Source: a virus. Taken from it: 30,597 bases of DNA. The position numbers and the translations under genes are program-made. Of this stretch, positions 21,993 through 30,135 are shown in pieces. The notes under the pieces are model-generated. The model had not been told where the DNA came from and did no database searches. It saw only the letters and a program-made list of their open reading frames with translations. Within the stretch, counting starts at the first letter, position 1. Each line of letters begins with the position of its first letter. Where the stretch lies: positions 1-30,597 of the IMG/VR virus record IMGVR_UViG_3300008267_000229; one strand, 5' to 3'.

Positions 21993-22490
21993 TCAGGTCG
22001 CCGTGATGGCGCCCAGAACCTCGAAGTTGATGGTGAAGCTGTTGGGATCGCCTTCCGCGAAGTCGATGCTGCAACGGCAGTTGTTCATGGTGAGGACGTG
22101 ATCAGCGGCGTCACCGAAGTTGGTGCCCTCGATCGTGATCACGATCTGGAGCGTGTAGAGGTCAGCGTTCGCCCCGAGGGTCGAGACAGCCGAAGCCCAC
22201 GCACCGTCCTTGTTCACAGCGTTCCAGATGAGGCGATCGGTCGCGTCCGCAAGATCGGTCATCTGGCAGGAGAACGATCCCGTAGCGAACATGCGGTTCG
22301 TCTTGCGGATCGAGCCGAGCTCCCCACGGTCGAGGTACTTCGTGTACTCGTACTGGCCCTGGTTGGCCGAGGACAGCGAGAGATCGCCGCTCTCGAACTG
22401 CACGGTCAGGGTCAGCGGCGAGGGAGACGTGCCATCGTTGATGACGATGGTGCCGTCCCGGAAGTTCTTGACGACGGAAGAGATGGCCAT
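21993..22490 (-). CDS. Major tail tube protein
   Basis: A 165-residue protein starting MAISSVVKNFRDGTIVINDG. It has alternating strands (PLTLTVQFESGDLSL, GSFSCQMTDLADATDRL, LYTLQIVITIEGTNFG, FTINFEVLGAITAT) as in the beta-sandwich of siphovirus tube proteins, and lies between the tail terminator and the tail chaperones. Hundreds of copies stack into the tail tube. Start 22490 is preceded by GAGGTAGACC. It is followed by a stem-loop that resembles the one behind the capsid gene, which may let it be made in excess. Confidence 0.85.
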   Translation of the reverse strand: MAISSVVKNFRDGTIVINDGTSPSPLTLTVQFESGDLSLSSANQGQYEYTKYLDRGELGSIRKTNRMFATGSFSCQMTDLADATDRLIWNAVNKDGAWASAVSTLGANADLYTLQIVITIEGTNFGDAADHVLTMNNCRCSIDFAEGDPNSFTINFEVLGAITAT

Positions 22491-22498
22491 GGTCTACC

Positions 22499-22942
22499 TC
22501 ACTGGAGCGGAAGGGTATGGACGACGCGGAAGGATATCACGCCCGTGACCCACTCTCCTGCGTCATTCGTCGTGCGCGTCGTCGTGACGAGCTGGAACTT
22601 GTAGGACGACGGCCACGTCGCGTCGAACACCATGAGCTTGTTCACCAGCGCCTGCTCTCCATCGAGGGCATCGTCGTAGGTGTCGCTCATGCTCTTGGGC
22701 GCGAGGCGCCACGAATACCGCACCTCCAGCGCAGTCTCTACGAGCGTTCCCTCGGCAGGACGCCCCCGGTACTGTCGGAGGTCCGTCGTCTCCGTGGGCG
22801 ACACTGAGAAGCACTTGTGGGCGAGCGAGTCAGCATCCCGCCCGAAGTTATCGGGAGCCACTCGCGACTCTTTCCACCCCGTCAGCGTGAGGAGGCGCGT
22901 CGTCACGTCCTCGCGCAGCTGCCGGATCGTGCGTGCCGCCAT
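22499..22942 (-). CDS. Tail terminator-like protein
   Basis: A 147-residue protein beginning MAARTIRQLREDVTTRLLTL. An N-terminal helix is followed by beta strands (TLVETALEVRYSWRLA, FQLVTTTRTTNDAG, GVISFRVVHTLPLQ). The size and its place immediately before the tail-tube gene fit a tail terminator (lambda U-like ring). ATG 22942 shares a base with the preceding stop (TGATG) and has GGTGG upstream; an upstream TTG at 22954 is less likely. Confidence 0.65.
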   Translation of the reverse strand: MAARTIRQLREDVTTRLLTLTGWKESRVAPDNFGRDADSLAHKCFSVSPTETTDLRQYRGRPAEGTLVETALEVRYSWRLAPKSMSDTYDDALDGEQALVNKLMVFDATWPSSYKFQLVTTTRTTNDAGEWVTGVISFRVVHTLPLQ

Positions 22943-23700
22943 CAGCGCCACCAAGCCGTAGCAGAGTACCCGCGTCCGTTCGTCCAGATCTGCGACGAGG
23001 CGCTCTTCTTCTTCGACGGGTCCACCGTGTTCTCGTCGGCCTCGTCATACGTGAAGCGGAGTTGTCCCCACGCTGCCTCGTACTGCACGCGGTAGTGTTC
23101 CGCGAGCGCCTGCCACCGCCCGCCGTCCCCGGCGCTGGTGGAATAATCGAGGAAAATTAGATGCAATGCCAGATGCAGCATGCAGTCCCGAAGCGCGCTC
23201 GGCTGGATCACGAGGTACGGTCTACGCCCCGCTGCTACGAGGCGGCTGCAAATGCTGAAGAAAGCCTCGTCGATGTACGGCTGGTACGAGGTCGCGGCTC
23301 CGAGCAGCGCAGGAAGATCGGAATGCCGCATGGTCAAGTCGTCTTGGCTGATGCATACGTAGAGGGTTCTACGGCAGAGAGCGCTGTCATTGCGGAACGT
23401 GTGCGTCACGCCGTCCGGCATGACGAGCGCCCACTCCACGAGCCATCCCTCCCCGAGCGCCTCCGCGCTCGTCGTAGCACCCGAGAGCGTGTACTGCGCC
23501 ACCGAGGCCGGCGGGATGGTGACCGCCTGTGCGGACACCAGCGCCGACCCGTCTGGCCTATACAGCGAGAACGTGCCGGCAGTCGGGGTAGCCGTCGCGC
23601 CGGCGCGGGATGTCGGGCAGGTCAGCACCTGCGTGCGTCCGCGCTCGATCGTCTCCGTCGAGCGGAACCGCGCAGTGTAGACAGTCTCCGCGAGCGACAT
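22942..23700 (-). CDS. Head-tail connector protein candidate
   Basis: A 252-residue protein. An N-terminal beta domain (TARFRSTETIERGRTQVLT, GTFSLYRPDGSALVSAQAV) is followed by a helical part from about 115 (DDLTMRHSDLPALLGAA, PYIDEAFFSICSRLVAAG, LRDCMLHLALHLIFLDYS) like the helical bundle of gp6/gp15-type adaptors. Placed between capsid and tail-tube genes, it probably binds the portal ring. The added beta domain is not typical of short adaptors. Start 23700 follows GGAGGTCGGG. Confidence 0.65.
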   Translation of the reverse strand: MSLAETVYTARFRSTETIERGRTQVLTCPTSRAGATATPTAGTFSLYRPDGSALVSAQAVTIPPASVAQYTLSGATTSAEALGEGWLVEWALVMPDGVTHTFRNDSALCRRTLYVCISQDDLTMRHSDLPALLGAATSYQPYIDEAFFSICSRLVAAGRRPYLVIQPSALRDCMLHLALHLIFLDYSTSAGDGGRWQALAEHYRVQYEAAWGQLRFTYDEADENTVDPSKKKSASSQIWTNGRGYSATAWWR

Positions 23701-23714
23701 CCCGACCTCCGTGC

Positions 23715-23864
23715 CTACCGGCCCTTATCGCGTTCGCGCTGATCTTGGCGCTTCGCCGCGTCCTGCGCCGTTTGCCGCGCCTTGTCGGCGGGCATGCCGC
23801 CCTCTCGCAGTTGACGCGCCATGCGCTCCATCGCCTCGCGGTAGCCTGGACGCTCGCCGGTCAT
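23715..23864 (-). CDS. Small basic protein (49 residues)
   Basis: Too short for common cut-offs, but a clear gene: ATG at 23864 overlaps the previous stop as ATGA, and TAG lies at 23715-23717, 14 bases before the connector start. The protein begins MTGERPGYREAMERMARQLR and ends in a strongly charged KRQDQRERDKGR. It is predicted to be almost all helix. No family recognised; its place suggests a head-completion or assembly factor. Confidence 0.6.
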   Translation of the reverse strand: MTGERPGYREAMERMARQLREGGMPADKARQTAQDAAKRQDQRERDKGR

Positions 23865-24526
23865 GCGCGGCCTCGACGCGCCTTCGGCTTCGGCGCGGGC
23901 TCGGGCTCCTCACCCGGAGCGGGAGGATTGTAGAGGCGATCCTTCGCCGCGATCATCGACTCGAGGAGAGCCTCCTCGACGGCGAGCGCATCGCGGTGAA
24001 ACGGCGAGGAGGGCGCCTTCTCGCGCCACTCATCGACCTTCTTCTCCTGGCGCTCGATCTGCACGCCGATGAAGTCGGGATCGGGGAGGTCGATGTACGT
24101 CCCGACAAGGGACTTGCAGAAGGCCCAGTAGCCCTCCTCGTCGCTCTGGATGCGCGTCTGCCCTGCGACGATCTTGGGGCTCTCCCACTTCGACAGGTGG
24201 ACGAGGCCAGCCACGCCCTCGTAGGCCACGCAGTAGCCGCCAGCCTCGGCCTCCCACGGGATCACGGTCCAGCCACGGCGGCGCTTCGCCACCTCGGCGG
24301 CATCCGTGCTGCCGTCCTTGTCCACATTGCTCACACCCGGATCAGCAGCCAGCACCGACAGCCACGGCACCCACTCGCCATCGCGGAACGTCCACCGAGC
24401 AGGATGATGGATGTACCACCATGCCGGACGTGGCTCGAGGCGCACGAGCTCCTTCATCGCCTGCGGACGGGATGCAGGCTGCGCGGCGAAGTTGCCGGTC
24501 CCGCTGGTGCCGAAAGTCGCTGCCAT
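23861..24526 (-). CDS. Hypothetical head-region protein
   Basis: A 221-residue protein starting MAATFGTSGTGNFAAQ. The start at 24526 has AAGAAGGAGACAAG before ATG; a longer frame up to 24583 would cross the hairpin. The centre is Trp/aromatic-rich (RPAWWYIHHPARW, GEWVPWLSVLA, GYCVAYEGVAGL). A helix near 160-195 (ERQEKKVDEWREKAPSS, ALAVEEALLESMIAAKDRL) leads to a Pro/Glu/Lys tail. It lies between capsid and connector genes, so a head decoration or completion protein is plausible. I recognise no family. Confidence 0.65.
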   Translation of the reverse strand: MAATFGTSGTGNFAAQPASRPQAMKELVRLEPRPAWWYIHHPARWTFRDGEWVPWLSVLAADPGVSNVDKDGSTDAAEVAKRRRGWTVIPWEAEAGGYCVAYEGVAGLVHLSKWESPKIVAGQTRIQSDEEGYWAFCKSLVGTYIDLPDPDFIGVQIERQEKKVDEWREKAPSSPFHRDALAVEEALLESMIAAKDRLYNPPAPGEEPEPAPKPKARRGRA

Positions 24527-24556
24527 CTTGTCTCCTTCTTCGTGAGGCGAACGCAG

Positions 24557-24597
24557 AAGCGCCCGCCCCGGTAGACTAACCACCGAGACGGGCGCTT
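24557..24597 (-). terminator. Hairpin after the major capsid gene
   Basis: AAGCGCCCG (24557-24565) and CGGGCGCTT (24589-24597) form a perfect 9-bp stem, with CGGT/ACCG pairing inside around a nine-base loop. It starts 12 bases after the capsid stop in the leftward mRNA. No long U-run follows, so partial termination or 3'-end protection is likelier than a full stop. Its arms match those of the hairpin after the tail-tube gene. Confidence 0.65.
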
Positions 24598-24609
24598 GTA
24601 CTGCTCGAC

Positions 24610-25533
24610 TTAGAAGTCGGACAGGACGCCGACGCCGCGCAGGTCATCGAGCTCGGCCACGCCGACGAAGGCGGAGCCGACGATGATCGTGGAGCCGTTC
24701 GACGCGTCACGCTCAAACTCGACAACGATCGGGCTCTGCGGCACGGTCGTGGTGGAGCCGATCACCGGAGCGGCGGTGCCCGTCGCAACGCCGATCGCGC
24801 CGCGCGTGAACATCATGCCGAGGTAGTCGGCGCCGGCGTTCGCGGTGGGGACGGTGTTGGAGCCGAAGAGATCGACGCCGAACAGGGTTCCCTTCAGACC
24901 TGGGGGCTTTGCTTCGACCCCAGACTGAGAGGTCTGGAGGTACTGGCCGGGGCCGGTCTCGGAGCGAAGCGAGCTCATCAGATCGTTGATCTGCTGGTTG
25001 TGGAGGACCGCGACGAACTGGCCGTCGTTCGCCTGGAGCTGGAGGGCGAAGATAGCGTTGTAAAAGACGCTCACCGAGAGGTCCACGCCCGTCGAGCCGA
25101 CCGAGGTGGAGAACCCGGAGGACAGCGCGGTAAGCATGGTCGTGACGCGCTTGTTGTACGCCAGCACCATGTCGGACGCGAGGTTGTCAACCGTCACGTC
25201 CATCGGGATGCCGGTCGCGGTCAGCTGCGCGAGGTCGCTGATCTGGCGGCGGAGCGCCTGACGAGCGATCGTGACGTTCGCGTTGGTGCTGGTGAGCGAG
25301 GTGTTGGACACCGAAGCGTTCTCAGCGACCGCCGCCATGGCGTCGGCGCCCCACGACACGACGGGCACCTGCACGACGCTGGAGCCGGAGCCGTTCATCG
25401 CGCGGAGCTGCACGATCGCCGGATGGTTCACGAGGCTGGCGGTGTCCGTCAGCTTCATAAGCACGGCCTGGTTGAGGATCGCGGCAACCCTGGCGTTGCC
25501 GGTGAGCGAGCTGTAATAGACTTCGTTGGCCAT
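24610..25533 (-). CDS. Major capsid protein
   Basis: A 307-residue protein starting MANEVYYSSLTGNARVAAIL. The strand and helix order (VVQVPVVSWGADAMAAV, RQALRRQISDLAQLTATGIP, ASDMVLAYNKRVTTMLTAL, FVAVLHNQQINDLMSSLRSE, ADYLGMMFTRGAIGVATG) is that of HK97-fold capsid proteins; it has no long N-terminal delta domain. Placement after scaffold and portal supports this. Start 25533 follows GGAGGGCCGCATC. A promoter candidate precedes the gene and a hairpin follows it. Confidence 0.88.
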   Translation of the reverse strand: MANEVYYSSLTGNARVAAILNQAVLMKLTDTASLVNHPAIVQLRAMNGSGSSVVQVPVVSWGADAMAAVAENASVSNTSLTSTNANVTIARQALRRQISDLAQLTATGIPMDVTVDNLASDMVLAYNKRVTTMLTALSSGFSTSVGSTGVDLSVSVFYNAIFALQLQANDGQFVAVLHNQQINDLMSSLRSETGPGQYLQTSQSGVEAKPPGLKGTLFGVDLFGSNTVPTANAGADYLGMMFTRGAIGVATGTAAPVIGSTTTVPQSPIVVEFERDASNGSTIIVGSAFVGVAELDDLRGVGVLSDF

Positions 25534-25605
25534 GATGCGGCCCTCCTTGAATAATCGAGGTTAGACCGCGCCTATCGCTGTTGACGGGAGTTCGTGCCCG
25601 AGCGC

Positions 25606-25626
25606 GTGCGAGGTGGTGCCTCGCAC
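25606..25626. repeat. Hairpin upstream of the capsid gene
   Basis: GTGCGAGG (25606-25613) and CCTCGCAC (25619-25626) form a perfect 8-bp stem around TGGTG in the 123-base gap between scaffold and capsid genes. It lies just downstream of the candidate capsid promoter, so it would be near the 5' end of that transcript and may stabilise it. Confidence 0.45.
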
Positions 25627-25630
25627 AGCC

Positions 25631-25660
25631 AGCCTACACATACTTCCGCTCGCGTGTCAA
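25631..25660 (-). promoter_or_regulatory. Candidate promoter for the major capsid gene
   Basis: In leftward sense TTGACA (25660-25655) is followed, after 18 bases, by TAGGCT (25636-25631). The -35 is perfect; the -10 matches TATAAT at only three positions. It overlaps the scaffold stop codon. A second late promoter here would boost capsid protein relative to upstream genes. Confidence 0.4.
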
Positions 25661-26208
25661 CCCGCGCGCAGAGCCGCGAAGATCGCATCCCTGTTCGCCT
25701 TGAACTCGGCGGGCGAGAGACGCGCGATCGCCTCTGGCGTCCAGCTCTGGGGAGCGTCGGGCGCCGCTGCCACCGCAGCGCGTGCCGTCGAGGGCGCGGG
25801 TGCGGGCGCCGGCGTCGGCGCTGCCGTCGTAGTCGTCGGCGCGGCGGTGTCCGACAGGTACGCGCGCACCGCCTTCGGGAGCGCCTCCTTATTGCCCAGC
25901 CATTCGCTGATCGAAGGCCGGCCATCGCTCGGCAGCTTGGAGTACGCGTGCTGCACGTATTCGAGTCCCTCGGCGTCCATGACGCCGGCAGACATGATCT
26001 CACGCTCGAGGCGCAGCGCCTCGCGCTCGGCCTTGCTCATCGCCTTTTGCTCGTCCAGCTGCACGCGGTACTTCTCGGCGGTCTCCGCGAGCGGCTGCAG
26101 CTCGCCCACGCGGGCCTCGAGCTCCTTCACGCGCGCGACCAGCTGCCGGATCCGAGCGTTCGCCGCTCCAGTGTCTACACTATCGACGGTCCCTTCTTCT
26201 GCCGACAT
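25657..26208 (-). CDS. Capsid scaffold protein
   Basis: A 183-residue protein. The N-terminal half is highly charged helix and coiled coil (IRQLVARVKELEARVGELQP, KYRVQLDEQKAMSKAEREAL). The middle is Ala/Pro/Thr-rich, and the C-terminus (LSPAEFKANRDAIFAALRAG) is a short basic helix that could bind the capsid subunit, as in other scaffold proteins. It lies directly before the capsid gene. GGGAG stands five bases before ATG 26208. No protease domain is visible, so it is probably removed without a dedicated phage protease. Confidence 0.85.
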   Translation of the reverse strand: MSAEEGTVDSVDTGAANARIRQLVARVKELEARVGELQPLAETAEKYRVQLDEQKAMSKAEREALRLEREIMSAGVMDAEGLEYVQHAYSKLPSDGRPSISEWLGNKEALPKAVRAYLSDTAAPTTTTAAPTPAPAPAPSTARAAVAAAPDAPQSWTPEAIARLSPAEFKANRDAIFAALRAG

Positions 26209-26273
26209 GGATGCTCCCTGTTATAGATGGTGAGCATCGGTGACTCCCCGATGTGGCTTGTCGGTAGATCGGT

Positions 26274-26296
26274 CGGAGCGGGTACCAGCCGCTCCG
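26274..26296. terminator. Hairpin between portal-linked gene and scaffold
   Basis: CGGAGCGG (26274-26281) and CCGCTCCG (26289-26296) form an 8-bp stem with a seven-base loop, five bases after the stop at 26302. On the plus strand it is followed by TTTTACTTTTT (26300-26310) and would be a good terminator for rightward antisense transcription; in the leftward mRNA it has no U-run. Confidence 0.45.
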
Positions 26297-26301
26297 GCCT
26301 T

Positions 26302-26730
26302 TTACTTTTTGAGGGCTTCCTCGATCCGCGCCTGCTGTCTGACGATCTTCCGCGCCCACGTACGGCCAGCATCGCCGCCCCATAGGAGCCACGCGATGTA
26401 GCCGGCGCTCGGGTAGCCGGGGTTCCCTCGCTTCGCGGCTGGCGCCTCGAGGTCGATCTCGTGACGCGTGAAGTATGCGAGCATGCGCTTCACCGTCTCG
26501 ATCGTGAGCGTGCGCCTGTTCCCGAGGTCGCGTGCCCTGGCGACACCGACAGCCGTTCCGCCACGTCCGTACTCGGCGCGGAGCTCAAGCCCACGTCGAG
26601 CAGCCGCAGCCACCGTAGCCGGCGGCTTTAGGTCGAGCTCGCCGCGCTCCTCGGCCCGCTTGAACTCGCGGTACACCGCTGGCTCATTGCGGCGCAGGTA
26701 CTCGCGCTGTGCGTCCGAGACGAACGGCAC
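26302..26730 (-). CDS. Conserved phage protein next to portal (function unknown)
   Basis: A 142-residue protein. It uses GTG at 26730, directly after the portal TGA, with GGAGGG four bases upstream. Part 1 (residues 1-60) starts PFVSDAQREYLRRNEPAVYR, a helical motif seen in phage proteins. Part 2 has TLTIETVKRMLAYFTRHEID and then GYPSAGYIAWLLWGGDAGRTW, a conserved block I have seen in proteins near phage portal genes but cannot assign a function. No protease motif is seen. Confidence 0.65.
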   Translation of the reverse strand: MPFVSDAQREYLRRNEPAVYREFKRAEERGELDLKPPATVAAAARRGLELRAEYGRGGTAVGVARARDLGNRRTLTIETVKRMLAYFTRHEIDLEAPAAKRGNPGYPSAGYIAWLLWGGDAGRTWARKIVRQQARIEEALKK

Positions 26731-28740
26731 TCAGCCCTCCGATGGCGCGAGCGTGAACGAGCGGCCCACCGGACCCATGAGCGTCTCGGCCTGATCCGGC
26801 GCGATGGAGAAGAACTGCACGAGCATCTGCACGCCCGTCTCGCGCGGCAGCTCGCCACGAGCGACAGACTGGATGATGCCCTGCGCGGCCTGTACCTGGG
26901 CGCCGTTGAGCGCGACCGCCGAGGCAGGCTGTCCGGCTGCGGTCGCCGCCGCCGCCACGCTCTCGGAGGGCGCTGCGTCGGTAGCCGGCGCTTCGTCCTC
27001 GATCTCGCTCGTCTCGCTCTCGACCTCGCCGGGGAGCTCGGTCTCTGCCTCGACCTCCTCGCCCGTGAGGTAGCCGCGCGCCTCGCGCAGAGACTCCAGC
27101 ACCGCGCGCAGGATGTCGCGCTGATCCTCGGTCACGCTGCCGGCCAGCAGTCCGTCGAGCGCCTCCTCGGACGCGCGGAGCTCATCGACCGCCTCGGACA
27201 TCGCCTCTTCATGCTCGCGCGATACGTCGGCGGCGGGCGGCGCCTTCGGCGTCTCTGTTCCTTCTTCCGCAGAAGGTGCCGCCTCTCCGCGCATGGCCCG
27301 GATCTGCGCGAGCTGGGCGACCGCATCCTGCTCGCTCAGCGACCCGAAGAAGCGCAGCGCGTCCACGTCGGACATCAGACCGGCGGCGCGCATCTGCAAA
27401 ATATGCTCTCGCCTGGCTCGCATCTCGTCGGGGCTCAATGGCACCTCGCGATACAAAACTGCGTACCCGCCCTCCGGATAGTTCGTCGGCTCTGTGTTTG
27501 CCTCCGCCCATCGATTGAACAGGGTCGCAGAGAGTCCGACGAGGGCCTCGTCCGCTGCTCTGAACTGCATGATGTACTTTCGTTGAGCGATCCGCTTGCC
27601 CTCCTGGCTGAGACTGATCGCGTACCCGGAGCGGGCAGAGCCGCTCGTGCGCTGGAGCTCCGAGGGCGCGAGGCCGGCGTCCGTCGCAGCGCGGTGGGCG
27701 ATCGCAGCGATCACGCTCTCGAGCTTCTCGACATCCGATCCCGCCTGATACTGGCCGAGCATCGGCTGAGTCGTCTCACCGACAGGATCGAACATTAGGA
27801 TCGTCGCGGGATCGGTCGTGACCTCCGAGCGGCTCGCGCGAGAGCCGAGGTCCACCGCGTCCATGCCCGCCACCCGGACGCCGACAGCGTACCGCTGCGG
27901 GTGACTCGCGTCTCGGATGGCATGGTTGAGGTACGAGTACAGCACGCCGAGGTTGAGGGTGGCCTCGTAGAGCTCGATGTTGGCGAAGGGGTCGAACAGC
28001 CGGTCGCCGTACGTGGACGCATGGTAGAGCTGCGCGGGAATGACCGGCGTCCCGTTCTGGCGGCGCCATGCCGCAGGGTAGTCGGCGCCGTCGTAGGTCG
28101 CGCCGTGGAGCTCCACGGTCAAGTTCCTCCCGAACTTCCACCCGTCGAGTGCCTCGAAGACCCGGTAGGTGGGGAACTCGGGATCACGGATGTCCCACAC
28201 GTCGAACGTCCAGACGTGCTTGTCCGCGATCCAGCGGAGGCGCAGCTCTCCGAACACGACGGGCACAGTCGGCTTCGACGCGTCGGCCTCCGCGAACGTC
28301 ATGTGTGGCGGGACGGGACGGTAGACGAGGCGCCCGTCTACGACCTCGACGCGAAGCCACATCTCCCGCAGCGCGATCGTCAGCGCCTGGAAGCGCGTCA
28401 TCTGAGACCACAGGCCCGAGCGTGCGATCGATCCGGAGGATCCGATGAGCCGGTCGAGGTTCGCACTCGGCGCGATCTGCGAGTGACGCACGTCCGGCTC
28501 GGCGTCGTAGAGCGTGGCGAGCTCGATGCTCGTCGTGCGCATCATGCACTGCGTGATGTCACCGATGCCCCACGCAGCACGCCGCACCGATCCGATCTGC
28601 TGCTCGAGGCGGGCCTCCAGCAGCGGAAGCCACCGGCCCTCCATCATCGCGTAGCGGTGCCGCGTATGCTCGACGCGGCGGGCCTCGTCAGGGTTCCCCG
28701 GTGCGGGAGGCGCCGGCGTCGAAGTCGTGGAGTAGTGCAT
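26731..28740 (-). CDS. Portal protein
   Basis: A 669-residue protein in the standard place after the large terminase. The first 450 residues carry the portal pattern (FDPFANIELYEATLNLGVLY, VEKLESVIAAIAHRAATDAG, GSARSGYAISLSQEGKRIAQ). After about residue 485 it is acidic and Ala/Glu/Pro-rich, then ends in a helical domain (LNGAQVQAAQGIIQSVARGE, VQMLVQFFSIAPDQAETLMG) known from C-termini of SPP1-type portals. Twelve copies should form the DNA channel at one capsid vertex. GGGGGC lies before ATG 28740. It is longer than most, because of the acidic insert. Confidence 0.9.
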   Translation of the reverse strand: MHYSTTSTPAPPAPGNPDEARRVEHTRHRYAMMEGRWLPLLEARLEQQIGSVRRAAWGIGDITQCMMRTTSIELATLYDAEPDVRHSQIAPSANLDRLIGSSGSIARSGLWSQMTRFQALTIALREMWLRVEVVDGRLVYRPVPPHMTFAEADASKPTVPVVFGELRLRWIADKHVWTFDVWDIRDPEFPTYRVFEALDGWKFGRNLTVELHGATYDGADYPAAWRRQNGTPVIPAQLYHASTYGDRLFDPFANIELYEATLNLGVLYSYLNHAIRDASHPQRYAVGVRVAGMDAVDLGSRASRSEVTTDPATILMFDPVGETTQPMLGQYQAGSDVEKLESVIAAIAHRAATDAGLAPSELQRTSGSARSGYAISLSQEGKRIAQRKYIMQFRAADEALVGLSATLFNRWAEANTEPTNYPEGGYAVLYREVPLSPDEMRARREHILQMRAAGLMSDVDALRFFGSLSEQDAVAQLAQIRAMRGEAAPSAEEGTETPKAPPAADVSREHEEAMSEAVDELRASEEALDGLLAGSVTEDQRDILRAVLESLREARGYLTGEEVEAETELPGEVESETSEIEDEAPATDAAPSESVAAAATAAGQPASAVALNGAQVQAAQGIIQSVARGELPRETGVQMLVQFFSIAPDQAETLMGPVGRSFTLAPSEG

Positions 28741-28749
28741 GGCGCCCCC

Positions 28750-30135
28750 TTATCCGAGTCGTAGCCGCTGGGGCGCGTAGGCCCTGCGCGTGATCAGCTC
28801 GCAGCCGTACCTTAGCGCGTCGAGCGTGTGCTTGTGGTTGCTCGCTTCGCGCCCGTCGAACTTGCCTAGGTCGTCGATCAGTCGCTTGCACCTCGGATGC
28901 ACGACGAAGTCGCCCCGGAGCATGGCGCTCTGGAGGATCCGGTACGAATGAAACACCGAGCCGGCTGGCTTGTAGGCGGTGTTTATCCGCGCCGGCCACG
29001 ATCCGATCGGGATCCTGAGCGCCTTCTCGAACGCTTGAACCAGCAGTGCGTTCGATTTGATCGCTCCACCTCGGCGTGAGATCGCCGCGCGGTCCCCTAC
29101 CCATCGGTCGATCTGCTCCCAGCGGAGGCCGGCGCGCTTGATCATCCCGAGGATCTGCGCGGCGTCCTCCTCGGGCGTCGTCATGCCGTTGCTCGAGACG
29201 ACATCCAGCACCGTGATCCGGGGCTCATTGTCCGCCGTCCGCGTAATCGCCACCATGACGGCAGTCTGCGCGCCGCTCTCCTTCCCGTGGTCGATCCCAA
29301 TGCCGATCTGCGCTTCACCAGCCGGCGCCTCGTCTCGGACCATCGTCGCGGGGTCAAACTGCAAGAACACGCGGCCCTCGACCCACCCGCTTTCCCACTC
29401 GCCGTGAATGCGCTGGGCGCGCTCCTGCGGCAGCACCTGCGCCTCGAGCTTGTCTATGTCGCGCTGGTGGAGGAGCGGACGCCCGCCGATCGGCGTCGTC
29501 GCCTCCACCGTGAGCGGCGTGTGGATGTCCTCGACCTCGCCCTGCTCCACCAGCTTCTTCAACCATCCGAGCGGGAGGCCGATCGGCGTCATCGTGATCG
29601 CGATCCGTCCACGCTGGCGCAGCACGCGCGCCGCGAGCTCCGACCAGATCGCTTCGGGCGGCGGTTCATCGATCAGCACGTAGTCGATCGTCGCGCCAGC
29701 GAGCGCGAGCGCGCCCTGGTTGACTGTACGGATGCGCAGCACTGAACCGTTGCGGAACCGAATGATCGGCGTGCGCCCGACGAAGCCCTTCCCGTGGACG
29801 AACGTGCAGCCTTCTTCCACACTGTCTTTCGGTAGCAGACTCCAGATCTTCTGCTGGATGCTCAGGCTCTGCTCCCACGACACGACGACTACCCACGCTT
29901 CGATCGGCGCTGCCCTGACGAGCGTGTACGGATGCGAGCCGAGGCACCGCCAGATGCAGTCGGCCACGCCGCACCATGTCTTTCCCGCCTGGTTCCCGGC
30001 GCGAAAGAGCTTGATCTGAGACGAGCTCTGGAGGAAGCGGAGCTGAGGTGGCGTCGGGCGGTAGTAGGCGAGCGGGTCTGTGTGTGCCCGCTTGCCGAGG
30101 ACGTGCGTAGCGGAGGCGAGAGCCGCGAGACTCAC
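28750..30135 (-). CDS. terL: Terminase large subunit
   Basis: A 461-residue packaging motor. Walker A is FRAGNQAGKTW at about 44-54 and Walker B DYVLIDEPPPE at 151-161. The RNase H-like nuclease domain has its acidic residues in IGIDHGKESG (Asp282), WVGDRA (Asp348) and HTLDALRYG (Asp439). It translocates DNA into the prohead and cuts concatemers. Start is GTG at 30135, overlapping the small-subunit stop as GTGA. The portal gene follows after a nine-base gap. Confidence 0.95.
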   Translation of the reverse strand: MSLAALASATHVLGKRAHTDPLAYYRPTPPQLRFLQSSSQIKLFRAGNQAGKTWCGVADCIWRCLGSHPYTLVRAAPIEAWVVVVSWEQSLSIQQKIWSLLPKDSVEEGCTFVHGKGFVGRTPIIRFRNGSVLRIRTVNQGALALAGATIDYVLIDEPPPEAIWSELAARVLRQRGRIAITMTPIGLPLGWLKKLVEQGEVEDIHTPLTVEATTPIGGRPLLHQRDIDKLEAQVLPQERAQRIHGEWESGWVEGRVFLQFDPATMVRDEAPAGEAQIGIGIDHGKESGAQTAVMVAITRTADNEPRITVLDVVSSNGMTTPEEDAAQILGMIKRAGLRWEQIDRWVGDRAAISRRGGAIKSNALLVQAFEKALRIPIGSWPARINTAYKPAGSVFHSYRILQSAMLRGDFVVHPRCKRLIDDLGKFDGREASNHKHTLDALRYGCELITRRAYAPQRLRLG

